From assembly GCF_963675455.1 (NCBI RefSeq), contig NZ_OY776217.1:3458001-3522000 (forward strand): a DNA stretch of 64,000 bases, read 5' to 3'. The translations under genes were made by a program, and so were the position numbers. The number at the start of each line of letters is the position of its first letter. Position 1 is the first letter of the stretch. The DNA comes from Emcibacter sp. (GTDB lineage: Bacteria > Pseudomonadota > Alphaproteobacteria > Sphingomonadales > Emcibacteraceae). Below the pieces are notes generated by a model, which was not told the DNA's origin, searched no databases, and saw nothing but the letters and a program-made list of their open reading frames with translations. Below are positions 36,477 to 45,063 of this stretch, in pieces.

Positions 36477-37490
36477 GAAACCAACAATTTCGTGAATTTC
36501 CTGTAAAATCGGTTCAGCAATGGTAGCCGCTTTTTCCGCCCCTTCACGCAACACACTGTCAACAAAGGTTTTTTCCTCTGTCAGCCGCTTCATTTCCTCT
36601 GTGATGGGCCCCAGAACCTCGACGCTCAGATCCGCAAGATCCCGTTTGAAATCTGCAAACCCCTTGCCGGCATACATGCTGCAGACTTCTGCAGAGGTTT
36701 TATTGGACAAGGCGCCATAAATTGTGATCAGGTTTTTGGCTTCAGCGCGTCCTTCCAGACCGTCGGGATCGGACGGCAGCGGTTCACTGTCGGTGCGGGC
36801 TTTCCTGATTTTCCTGGCGATGGTTTCGCGATCGTCAGTCAGGTTAATACGGGACATGTCGGACGGATCGGACTTGCTCATTTTGTTGGTCCCGTCCCGC
36901 AGGGACATAACCCGGGTGGCCTCGCCCAGAATCAGTGGTTCCACATCCGGGAAGAAATCCACGCCATAGTCGCTATTAAACTTCTGGGCGATATCCCGGG
37001 TCAGTTCCAGATGCTGCTTCTGGTCCTCGCCCACCGGCACATGGGTCGCCTTATAGAGCAGGATATCCGCCGCCATCAGGTTCGGATAGACATAGAGGCC
37101 GACGCTGGCGCGTTCCTTGTTCTTGCCCGCTTTCTCCTTGAACTGGGTCATGCGATTAAGCCAGCCGAGACGCGCCACGCAGTTGAAAATCCAGGCCAGT
37201 TCCGCATGCTGACGCACCTGGCTCTGATTAAAGATGATAGATTCCTTCGGGTCCACGCCGGAGGCAATCATGCCGGCCGCCACTTCACGGGTTGCATTGC
37301 GCAAGACTTCGGGCTCCTGCCAGACGGTAATGGCATGCATGTCAACGACACAGAATATGCTTTCATAGTTCTTCTGCAGGCCGACCCAGTTACGGATGGC
37401 GCCAAGGTAGTTCCCAAGGGTCAGATTTCCTGACGGCTGAACACCGGAAAACACGCGTTCGTGAGTTGAAGAGGATTTGGTTTCTGTCAT
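36465..37490 (-). CDS. trpS: Tryptophanyl-tRNA synthetase
   Basis: A 341-residue class I synthetase charging tRNA-Trp. The HIGH-equivalent is in GVQPSGNLTLGNYLG, and the KMSKS loop is in NKMSKSDPSD. ATG 37490 has AAGGAC eight bases upstream; upstream ATGs at 37514 and 37523 lack that. It follows murJ, with a probable promoter of its own in the gap. Confidence 0.96.
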   Translation of the reverse strand: MTETKSSSTHERVFSGVQPSGNLTLGNYLGAIRNWVGLQKNYESIFCVVDMHAITVWQEPEVLRNATREVAAGMIASGVDPKESIIFNQSQVRQHAELAWIFNCVARLGWLNRMTQFKEKAGKNKERASVGLYVYPNLMAADILLYKATHVPVGEDQKQHLELTRDIAQKFNSDYGVDFFPDVEPLILGEATRVMSLRDGTNKMSKSDPSDMSRINLTDDRETIARKIRKARTDSEPLPSDPDGLEGRAEAKNLITIYGALSNKTSAEVCSMYAGKGFADFKRDLADLSVEVLGPITEEMKRLTEEKTFVDSVLREGAEKAATIAEPILQEIHEIVGFLKP

Positions 37491-37555
37491 CTTTGTTGTC
37501 CTTTTACAGGGCATTTTGGACATGCCCCCGAGTTAGCGATGCTGGTCTTTCGGGC

Positions 37556-37584
37556 TTTATGACCAGATATTATGACAGGGTCAA
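37556..37584 (-). promoter_or_regulatory. Putative trpS promoter with downstream hairpin
   Basis: On the minus strand, TTGACC (37584-37579), a 17-base spacer and CATAAA (37561-37556). An inverted repeat GACCAG/CTGGTC (37561-37566 and 37542-37547) overlaps the -10 region and could be an operator or part of a murJ terminator. Confidence 0.4.
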
Positions 37585-37612
37585 GTATACTTTGGGCAAT
37601 GATCGGTAGTTG

Positions 37613-39160
37613 TCAGAGTTTTCGGCGCCGCAATTTCAGCAGATCCTCCCGACGCACCGCCCCGGTCAGAAAGGCAAGCAGGATATAAACGGCGATACCT
37701 GAGACAACCAGCACGGCAATACCGGTGATCTTTTGATAAAATGCGCCGGAAATAAGCGGGTTGACCAGAACAGACACATACCAGACGACGACGCCCATAA
37801 GCAGGCTGCAGATCACATATCTGGCCAGCCGGCCAATGACCTGTTCATCAAACCGGAAATGTCCGCGGCGAACCAGGCCGCCACACAGCAGTACGACATT
37901 GAGCCAGGCGGAAATGGCCGTCGCCAGGGCCAGCCCCACATGTTTGAAGGGAATCATCAGGGCGATATTGAGCACCACATTGACCACCAGCGCAATCATG
38001 GCGAATTTTACCGGCGTTTTGGTATCCTTGCGGGCAAAATATCCCGGGCTGAACACCTTGGCCAATACGTAAGCCGGCAGACCCGCCGCATAGGCCGCCA
38101 GCGCCAGCGATGTCTGAACGGTATCTTCATGGGTAAACTGGTTGCGTTCCAGCAAAACATGGATCAGTTCATAGGGGACAACAATGAAGGCCACAGCGGC
38201 GGGAACGGTGAAAAACAGGCCCATTTCGATGGCCCGGTTCTGGCTGTGGATGACCTGATGACCGTTTCCGGCGGCGATTTCCCGGGCCAGCATGGGCAGA
38301 AGCACGGTTCCCAGCGCCACTCCGATCACGCCGATGGGCAACTGATTGAGACGATCAGCATAAAAAAGATACGACATGGAACCGTCGGGAAGATGGGAGG
38401 CCAGGATCATATCCAGCATCAGGTTAAGCTGGATCACCCCTGCCCCCAGGGCGGCCGGCGCCATGATACGCAAAAGTTCCTTCACTTTCGGCGTCATATG
38501 AGGCCATTTGATTCTGATCCGGTACCCGGCCCGGCGGCAGGCCATCAGGAGCCACACAAGCTGGACAAACCCGGCCAAGGAAACCGCAACCGCCAACGCA
38601 TGCGCCGGCGTTTCCATCAGGTTGGCCGCAAAAACCAGGGAGGAAATCAGAAAAATATTCAGGATGATGGGCATGGCCGCAGTCTCGGCAAACCGGCCCA
38701 GCGCATTCAGTATCCCCCCCAGCAGGGAAACCAGGGAAATAAACAGAATGAAGGGAAAAGTAATCCGGGTCAGAAGAACCGCGAGATCAAATTTGACCGT
38801 ATCGTCGGCAAACCCGCCAGCCAGGATATAGATCACCGCCGGGGCGAATAATTCCATCAGCCCGACAAGCAGAAGCAGGATAATCAGCAGTCCGGCAAAG
38901 GCTTCTTCGGCGAATTTAACCGCCTCTTCCCGGCCGTCCTGTTCCAGGGTGGCGGAAAAGATCGGTACGAAAGCGGCGCTGAAGGCGCCTTCGGCAAACA
39001 ATCTGCGGAAAAAGTTGGGCAGCTTGAAAGCGACAACAAAGCAGTCCGCCACCATGCCGGCGCCAAGAATGGACGCCATCAGGATATCCCGGACAAACCC
39101 CAGAATACGGCTTAGAAAAGTAAAACTGCCAAAAATGGCGGTGGCTTTAAGAATGGACAT
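37613..39160 (-). CDS. murJ: Lipid II flippase MurJ
   Basis: A 515-residue inner-membrane MviN/MurJ protein with about 14 hydrophobic helices, starting MSILKATAIFGSFTFLSRILG. It moves lipid-linked peptidoglycan precursor to the periplasmic face. It lies in the run mutS-glnD-murJ-trpS, a familiar alphaproteobacterial order. Confidence 0.95.
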   Translation of the reverse strand: MSILKATAIFGSFTFLSRILGFVRDILMASILGAGMVADCFVVAFKLPNFFRRLFAEGAFSAAFVPIFSATLEQDGREEAVKFAEEAFAGLLIILLLLVGLMELFAPAVIYILAGGFADDTVKFDLAVLLTRITFPFILFISLVSLLGGILNALGRFAETAAMPIILNIFLISSLVFAANLMETPAHALAVAVSLAGFVQLVWLLMACRRAGYRIRIKWPHMTPKVKELLRIMAPAALGAGVIQLNLMLDMILASHLPDGSMSYLFYADRLNQLPIGVIGVALGTVLLPMLAREIAAGNGHQVIHSQNRAIEMGLFFTVPAAVAFIVVPYELIHVLLERNQFTHEDTVQTSLALAAYAAGLPAYVLAKVFSPGYFARKDTKTPVKFAMIALVVNVVLNIALMIPFKHVGLALATAISAWLNVVLLCGGLVRRGHFRFDEQVIGRLARYVICSLLMGVVVWYVSVLVNPLISGAFYQKITGIAVLVVSGIAVYILLAFLTGAVRREDLLKLRRRKL

Positions 39161-39197
39161 ATGACCGACACAATTTCCCGTACTCCCGGGCTATTCC

Positions 39198-41996
39198 CTA
39201 GGACGCTTCCCGAACTTCTTTACCTGTTTTTTCCGACTTTTTCTGGCTCACTCTGCCCGAGCTTTTATCCTCTGACAAGACTTCCAGAAGGTTTTTCTCG
39301 ATCTGGGCCAGTTTCTGGTTATGAGTGATTTTATGACCGAACAGATCCTTGAGGAAAAACACCGCCAGCGCCCGTTCACCATAGGTGGCAATATGGGCGC
39401 TGCCGATTGTCACTTTCATGTCCATCAGCGTCCGCGACAGGTCATACAGAAAACCAATCCGGTCCAGGCCGTTGACCTCGATCACCGTATAGGTGTTGCT
39501 GGCGTTGTTATCCACCAATACAACAGGTTCCACGGTAAAGACGGCAGTGCGTTTGCTGGTTTTGCTTTTGCGGCGCTGGGCCAGAACTTCCCGCGGCAGA
39601 ATTTTACCCAGCAGGGTATCGCGGATATTCTCTTTCAGCTTTTTCTGCTTGGCGCTGTCGTCAAAGGCGCTTTCGTCTGATTCCTGGATCCAGAATGTAT
39701 CCAGCGCCATGCCGTCCTTGGTGGTGAAAATCTTGGCATCCTGAATGGATGCGCCGCTGACCGCAATAGCCCCTGTAATACGGGCAAACAGGCCGGGATG
39801 GTCCGGTGTATAGACGGTGAGCTCCGTAATCTCCCTGAATTCATCGGACCGGGTTGTAATGGACAGGGTTTCCTTTTCTTCATCCGCTTTCCTGACAATT
39901 TCCGCAATCCTCGGCAGCAGATTTTCATCCAGCGCCAGCCAGAAATTGTCATAAAATCTCTCGGAAAATTTCTCGAATTCCTCATCCGACCAGGCCGGCA
40001 ACCTGGACCGCAGTCCTTTCAGGACTTCCTGAACACGGTGCTGGTGGCTGCCTTCGATCTGGCCGCCCAGAAGATATTCCTCGGCATTGTAATAAAGCTC
40101 CCGGAGCAACTGCCCCTTCCAGCCGTTCCAGATTTTAGGACCCACCGCCCGGATATCCACGACTGTCAGGACAAGCAGGAGCCTGAGCCGTTCCGGGCTT
40201 TGCACCTGTTTGGCAAAGTCGGCAATGGTCTTCGGATCATTAAGGTCACGCTTGAACGCAACCATGGTCATAAGCAGGTGCCAGCGCACCAGCCAGGCCA
40301 CGGTTTCGGTCTCCGCCGCCGACAATCCGAAACGTGGGCAGAGTTTGCGCGCGACCTCTTCCCCGAGAACCGAATGATCGCCCTTGCGACCCTTGGCAAT
40401 ATCATGCAGCAGAACCGCCACATACAGGACCCGGCGGGAAATAACCTTGTGAATAATTTCGTTGGCCAGAGGATGATCCTCCGCCAGGGTGCCCTGTTCG
40501 ACCTCGGACAACAACTCGATGGCCCGGATGGTATGTTCGTCAACCGTATAGACATGATACATGTCATATTGCATCTGGGCGACAACCCGGCCGAAATCAG
40601 GAATAAACCGGCCGAAGACACCGGCTTCATTCATCATGCGCAGAATGAATCCCGGACCTTTCCGATAGGTCAGAATCTCCAGAAACAGATGATTGGCCAC
40701 CGGGTCATTGCGCACATTCCTGTCTATTTTCTTCAGGTTCTGCCGGATCAGGCGCAACGCCTTGGGATGGATATCAATATTATACTTCTGGGCCACATAA
40801 AAAATGCGGATCATTTCCACAGGATTATCGGCAAACGTCTTGACGCTTGTCACGGAAATCCTGCTGCCATCGACCGGAAAACCATCAATTTTCTTTTTCT
40901 TCAGCCCAAATCCCGGCATTCTGAGGCGCGGTTTGCGCTTGTGTTTGGCTTCCAGGTAAGAGCAGAAGATACGGGTCAGATCCCCGACATTTTTCGCAGT
41001 CAGGAAATAATGCTTCATGAAACGTTCAACCCCGGATGAACCCGGGCGGTCGGTATAACCGAGCTTTTCCGCCAGGGTTTTCTGGACATCAAAGGTGATG
41101 CGTTCCTCGGGTCGGCCGACCAGAAAATGCAGGTGGCAGCGAACCGTATAGAAGAATCTGGCGGCTTTCTGGAACTGGCGATATTCCTCCTTCGTGAACA
41201 CGCCCTTTTTCACCACTTCCGACACCGAATGAACGCCGTAGATAAACTTGGATATCCAGTAAAGAGTCTGCAGGTCCCTAAGACCGCCTTTGCCGTCTTT
41301 CAGGTTTGGTTCGACCACATAACGGCTGTCACCCATTTTATGATGACGCTCGTCCCGTTCCGCCAGCTTCTGTTCAATAAATTCCGGCTCATGCCCGGCG
41401 ATAACTTCCTTGTCATATCTGGTCAGGAATTCGTCAAAAAGAGCCTTCTCCCCCCATATATAACGGGCTTCCAGAAGCGAGGTCTTGATGGTCAGGTCAT
41501 CCTTGGACAGGCGAATGCATTCCGTAACGGTACGGGTCGCGTGTCCCACTTTCAGGCCCATATCCCACATAAGATAGAGCATATATTCGACAACCTTTTC
41601 CCCCCAGGGCGTCTGCTTGTAGGGCAGCAGGAATAACAGATCGATGTCCGAATAGGGTGCCATTTCTGCGCGACCATAACCGCCAATGGCGACCAGGCAA
41701 AGCTGTTCCGACTTGGTCGGATTGGGTTGATAATAGATATATTCAGTCGTTGCGTTATAGATAAATTTGATGATTTCGTCAGTCAGGTAACTCTGGGCCC
41801 GGACCAGCACAATGCCGCTTTCCCCGTCATCGCAGCGTCGTTTGATGGCTTCGAAGCCATGCTGATAGGTCTTTTTCAGAAGTTCAAGCAACGGCATCCG
41901 GATCGCATCCGGAGAATATTCTTCCTTCAGTTGTTCGAATTCCCGAAGCAGTTTCTGACCGTTAATAATCGCCAGATGATTTCTGACTTTTCTCAT
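39198..41996 (-). CDS. glnD: [Protein-PII] uridylyltransferase / uridylyl-removing enzyme
   Basis: A 932-residue nitrogen sensor that uridylylates PII under low glutamine and removes UMP under high glutamine. The nucleotidyltransferase motif is GGYGRAEMAPYSDIDL. An HD domain follows (LLHDIAKGRKGDHSVLG), then two C-terminal ACT domains that bind glutamine (TVYTPDHPGLFARITG; EVNGLDRIGFLYDL). It starts three bases after the mutS stop. Confidence 0.96.
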   Translation of the reverse strand: MRKVRNHLAIINGQKLLREFEQLKEEYSPDAIRMPLLELLKKTYQHGFEAIKRRCDDGESGIVLVRAQSYLTDEIIKFIYNATTEYIYYQPNPTKSEQLCLVAIGGYGRAEMAPYSDIDLLFLLPYKQTPWGEKVVEYMLYLMWDMGLKVGHATRTVTECIRLSKDDLTIKTSLLEARYIWGEKALFDEFLTRYDKEVIAGHEPEFIEQKLAERDERHHKMGDSRYVVEPNLKDGKGGLRDLQTLYWISKFIYGVHSVSEVVKKGVFTKEEYRQFQKAARFFYTVRCHLHFLVGRPEERITFDVQKTLAEKLGYTDRPGSSGVERFMKHYFLTAKNVGDLTRIFCSYLEAKHKRKPRLRMPGFGLKKKKIDGFPVDGSRISVTSVKTFADNPVEMIRIFYVAQKYNIDIHPKALRLIRQNLKKIDRNVRNDPVANHLFLEILTYRKGPGFILRMMNEAGVFGRFIPDFGRVVAQMQYDMYHVYTVDEHTIRAIELLSEVEQGTLAEDHPLANEIIHKVISRRVLYVAVLLHDIAKGRKGDHSVLGEEVARKLCPRFGLSAAETETVAWLVRWHLLMTMVAFKRDLNDPKTIADFAKQVQSPERLRLLLVLTVVDIRAVGPKIWNGWKGQLLRELYYNAEEYLLGGQIEGSHQHRVQEVLKGLRSRLPAWSDEEFEKFSERFYDNFWLALDENLLPRIAEIVRKADEEKETLSITTRSDEFREITELTVYTPDHPGLFARITGAIAVSGASIQDAKIFTTKDGMALDTFWIQESDESAFDDSAKQKKLKENIRDTLLGKILPREVLAQRRKSKTSKRTAVFTVEPVVLVDNNASNTYTVIEVNGLDRIGFLYDLSRTLMDMKVTIGSAHIATYGERALAVFFLKDLFGHKITHNQKLAQIEKNLLEVLSEDKSSGRVSQKKSEKTGKEVREAS

Positions 41997-41999
41997 AAT

Positions 42000-44777
42000 T
42001 TACCCTGATTGTTTATCCGAAAGTTCCTTTAGCCTGTACAGAAGCTCCAGCGCTTCCCTCGGGGCAAGATCATCGGGATTTATTGTCTCCAGCATCTCTT
42101 CGACTTCTGAAGCATATCCTTTTTCTGGCTCCATACCAGACTGAAATACTGAAAAAAGTGGCAATTCATCAGCCACGAGATTCATATTCCGGCCCTTGCT
42201 GATGCCGCCGCTGCTCTGTTCCAGACTGTCCAGCACCTGCCGGGCCCGCTTGATCACTACCGGCGGCAATCCCGCCAGTTTGGCCACCTGTATGCCATAG
42301 GAACGGTCGGCAGCACCCGGGCCTACTTCGTGCAGGAACACCACATCACCTTCCCATTCCCTGACCTTCATAAAATGTAAGGACAGATTCGCGAGTTTCG
42401 AGGCCAGGGCCGTCATTTCATGGTAGTGAGTGGCGAAAAGGCCGCGACAGCGGTTGGACTCATGCAGATGTTCCACTGCCGCCCAGGCGATGGACAGACC
42501 GTCGTAGGTGGCGGTACCCCGGCCGATTTCATCCAGTATCACCAGCGAACGTTCCCCGGACTGGTTGAGGATGGCGGCTGTTTCCACCATCTCGACCATG
42601 AAAGTGGACCTGCCCCGGGCCAGATCGTCACTGGCGCCGACCCGGCTGAACAAGCGGTCGACAACCCCGATATGGGCCCTGCGGGCGGGCACAAAACTGC
42701 CCATCTGCGCCAGAATGGAAATCAGGGCATTCTGCCTGAGAAACGTACTTTTACCGGCCATGTTGGGACCGGTGATCAGCCACAAGCGGTTTTCCCCGGT
42801 CAAATCACAGTCATTGGCAACAAAATGGCCCTGCTGGTCACCGGCAACAGCCGCCTCGACCACCGGATGGCGACCGGCCTCAATCTCGAATGTCAGGCTG
42901 TCGTCCACTTTGGGCCGGCTATAATTCCGTCCGGCGGCAAGCTCGGCCAGCGAGGAGGCCACATCGAGCCGCGCCAGCGAACGGGCGGCCAGAGTAATGG
43001 CATCCCAATCGGCCAGCACCGTACTGACAAGCTGCTCGAAAAGGTCATGTTCCAGCTCCAGAGAGCGGGCCCCGGCCTGGCCGATCTTGCTGGCCAGTCT
43101 CGCCAGTTCCGAACTGTTGAAACGCACTGCACTGGCCAGGGTCTGGCGATGAATAAATTCCTCGGATAACGGCGGCGCCATCATTTTATCCGCATGGGTG
43201 GCCGTGACCTCGATATAATATCCCAGCACATTATTATGCCGGACCTTCAGGGCACTGATGCCGGTCTTTTCCCGGTAATCCCCTTCCAGGGCGGCAATCA
43301 TCTGCCGGCTCTGATCGCGCAACTGGCGAAACTCGTCAAGTTCCTCGTGGAAACCCGCCGCAATAAAGTTACCGTCCCGGATGATGGTCGGCAGTTCCTC
43401 GGCCAGCGCCCGGTCCAGAAGTTCGATCAGCGCACCATGTTCACCCAGATGAACCATAATTTCATCCAGTTCCAGCGGCGGCAGGATCTTTTCCCGCGCT
43501 TGGCGGTCACAGACGCTCCGCAGCATCTTCCCCAGTTCGTCGGACTGCAGGAGACCATCACGGATGGCGGCAAGATCCCGAGGACCGCCGCGGCCCACAG
43601 ACAGGCGGGACAGCGCCCGTTCCATATCCGGGCATTTGCGCAGGACGTCCCGGCACTGGCGGCGAAAACCTTCCTCTTCCTGGAAAAAGGCCACCTTGTC
43701 GAGCCGCCGGTTGATCAGGTCGGGATCCATCAGCGGCGCACTGAGACGGGTGAACAAAAGTCGCGCCCCTGCCCCGGTCACCGTCCGGTCGATGACACTC
43801 AGCAGACTGCCCTTTTTCTCTCCACTCAAAGTCACGCTCAGTTCCAGATTGCGGCGGGTCGCCCCGTCGATCATCATGCTGCTGTCTTCACCCACCGGCA
43901 CCGGCCGGGATAGCCGGGGCGCCTTGCCTTTCTGGGTTTCCGTCACATAATTGAGCAGCGCCCCGCAGGCCGACATTTCCGCATGTCCGAAGCTGCCGAG
44001 GCCGTCCAGGACCGAAACCCCGAAATACTCCTTCAGGCGCTTTTCCGCTAGCCGGCTGTCAAATCCGTCACTGTCCTGGGGACTGAGGCGGTCGGACCAT
44101 TCCTCAAGCACATGGCGGATATTCTCGTCCACCAGAAGACTGGACGGTAAAATGACCTCGCCGGGGCGCAGACGGGCAAGCTCCGCATCCAGGTTGGACG
44201 GTTCGATGGCGCTGACATGAAAATCACCAGTGGAGATATCCAGCCAGGCCAACCCGTAGCAACCCTGAACCACACAAAGAGCCGCCAGATAGTTATGCTG
44301 TCGGGCATCGAGCAGGTTTTCCTCGGTAATGGTGCCCGGCGTCACCAGCCGGATCACATCCCGGCGCACCACCGACTTGGCGCCGCGTTTCTTGGCTTCG
44401 GCCGGATCTTCCATCTGTTCGCAGACCGCCACCTTGAATCCCCTGCGGATCAGGCGGGCCAGATAGCTTTCAGCCGCATGCACAGGCACCCCGCACATGG
44501 GGATATCTTCCTCCATATGCTTGCCGCGCTTGGTCAGGGTGATATCCAGCGCCTCCGACGCCTTGACCGCATCATCAAAAAACAACTCGTAAAAATCCCC
44601 CATCCGGTAAAACAACAGATAATCCGGATGCGCCGCCTTGATCTCGAGAAACTGCTCCATCATGGGCGTGGTTTTGGCAGGTTTCGATGTTTTCTGAGCT
44701 GGTTTTTCCATGGACCGGTTTTTGCCGTCTCCCGTACCCTGCTCTGCCGTCGTGATTTTGTCCATACTGGTCGTCAT
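42000..44777 (-). CDS. mutS: DNA mismatch repair ATPase MutS
   Basis: A 925-residue mismatch-recognition protein. The Phe-X-Glu mismatch motif is in MGDFYELFFDD, the Walker A is GPNMAGKSTF (about residues 663-672), and the dimer/ATPase end domain is normal. The N-terminal ~35 residues are a Lys/Thr-rich extension. No strong ribosome-binding site precedes either ATG 44777 or 44765. First gene of the mutS-glnD-murJ run, divergent from maeB. Confidence 0.96.
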   Translation of the reverse strand: MTTSMDKITTAEQGTGDGKNRSMEKPAQKTSKPAKTTPMMEQFLEIKAAHPDYLLFYRMGDFYELFFDDAVKASEALDITLTKRGKHMEEDIPMCGVPVHAAESYLARLIRRGFKVAVCEQMEDPAEAKKRGAKSVVRRDVIRLVTPGTITEENLLDARQHNYLAALCVVQGCYGLAWLDISTGDFHVSAIEPSNLDAELARLRPGEVILPSSLLVDENIRHVLEEWSDRLSPQDSDGFDSRLAEKRLKEYFGVSVLDGLGSFGHAEMSACGALLNYVTETQKGKAPRLSRPVPVGEDSSMMIDGATRRNLELSVTLSGEKKGSLLSVIDRTVTGAGARLLFTRLSAPLMDPDLINRRLDKVAFFQEEEGFRRQCRDVLRKCPDMERALSRLSVGRGGPRDLAAIRDGLLQSDELGKMLRSVCDRQAREKILPPLELDEIMVHLGEHGALIELLDRALAEELPTIIRDGNFIAAGFHEELDEFRQLRDQSRQMIAALEGDYREKTGISALKVRHNNVLGYYIEVTATHADKMMAPPLSEEFIHRQTLASAVRFNSSELARLASKIGQAGARSLELEHDLFEQLVSTVLADWDAITLAARSLARLDVASSLAELAAGRNYSRPKVDDSLTFEIEAGRHPVVEAAVAGDQQGHFVANDCDLTGENRLWLITGPNMAGKSTFLRQNALISILAQMGSFVPARRAHIGVVDRLFSRVGASDDLARGRSTFMVEMVETAAILNQSGERSLVILDEIGRGTATYDGLSIAWAAVEHLHESNRCRGLFATHYHEMTALASKLANLSLHFMKVREWEGDVVFLHEVGPGAADRSYGIQVAKLAGLPPVVIKRARQVLDSLEQSSGGISKGRNMNLVADELPLFSVFQSGMEPEKGYASEVEEMLETINPDDLAPREALELLYRLKELSDKQSG

Positions 44778-44834
44778 AGATAAAAAATGTGATGAAATAA
44801 TATTAAATTATATTTTTAGGTTGTTTTTGTTATT

Positions 44835-44980
44835 ATATTTCAATATAGGTTTCGAAATAGAAATATAAATACTATTCTGGTCCTCTCCAAGGAACAGGTC
44901 CATGATAACAAATGGGTCTGTTTTACTTTTAGGATCAAGGGTGAGACTCTATCTTCTTCACCCTGGGAAAGCAATTCCCA
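44835..44980 (+). promoter_or_regulatory. maeB upstream region and structured leader
   Basis: The mutS/maeB divergent gap (44778-45063) is AT-rich on the left. It holds the inverted repeat ATATTTC/GAAATAT (44835-44841, 44860-44866) around the palindrome TTTCGAAA (44850-44857). Two hairpins lie downstream: AGGGTGA/TCACCCT (44938-44944, 44958-44964) and TGGGAA/TTCCCA (44964-44980). No known riboswitch class was recognised. Confidence 0.35.
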
Positions 44981-45063
44981 CGGCCAATGAAGAAACAAAA
45001 AAATGAAATCCGGATGACATAAAAGGTCATTACAGGAAAAGATGTGAGACAACAGGTAAAAAA

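Noticed and set aside
37491..37612. T-box or tryptophan attenuator upstream of trpS
   Set aside because: No T-box sequence, no run of Trp codons; only a simple hairpin overlapping a promoter.
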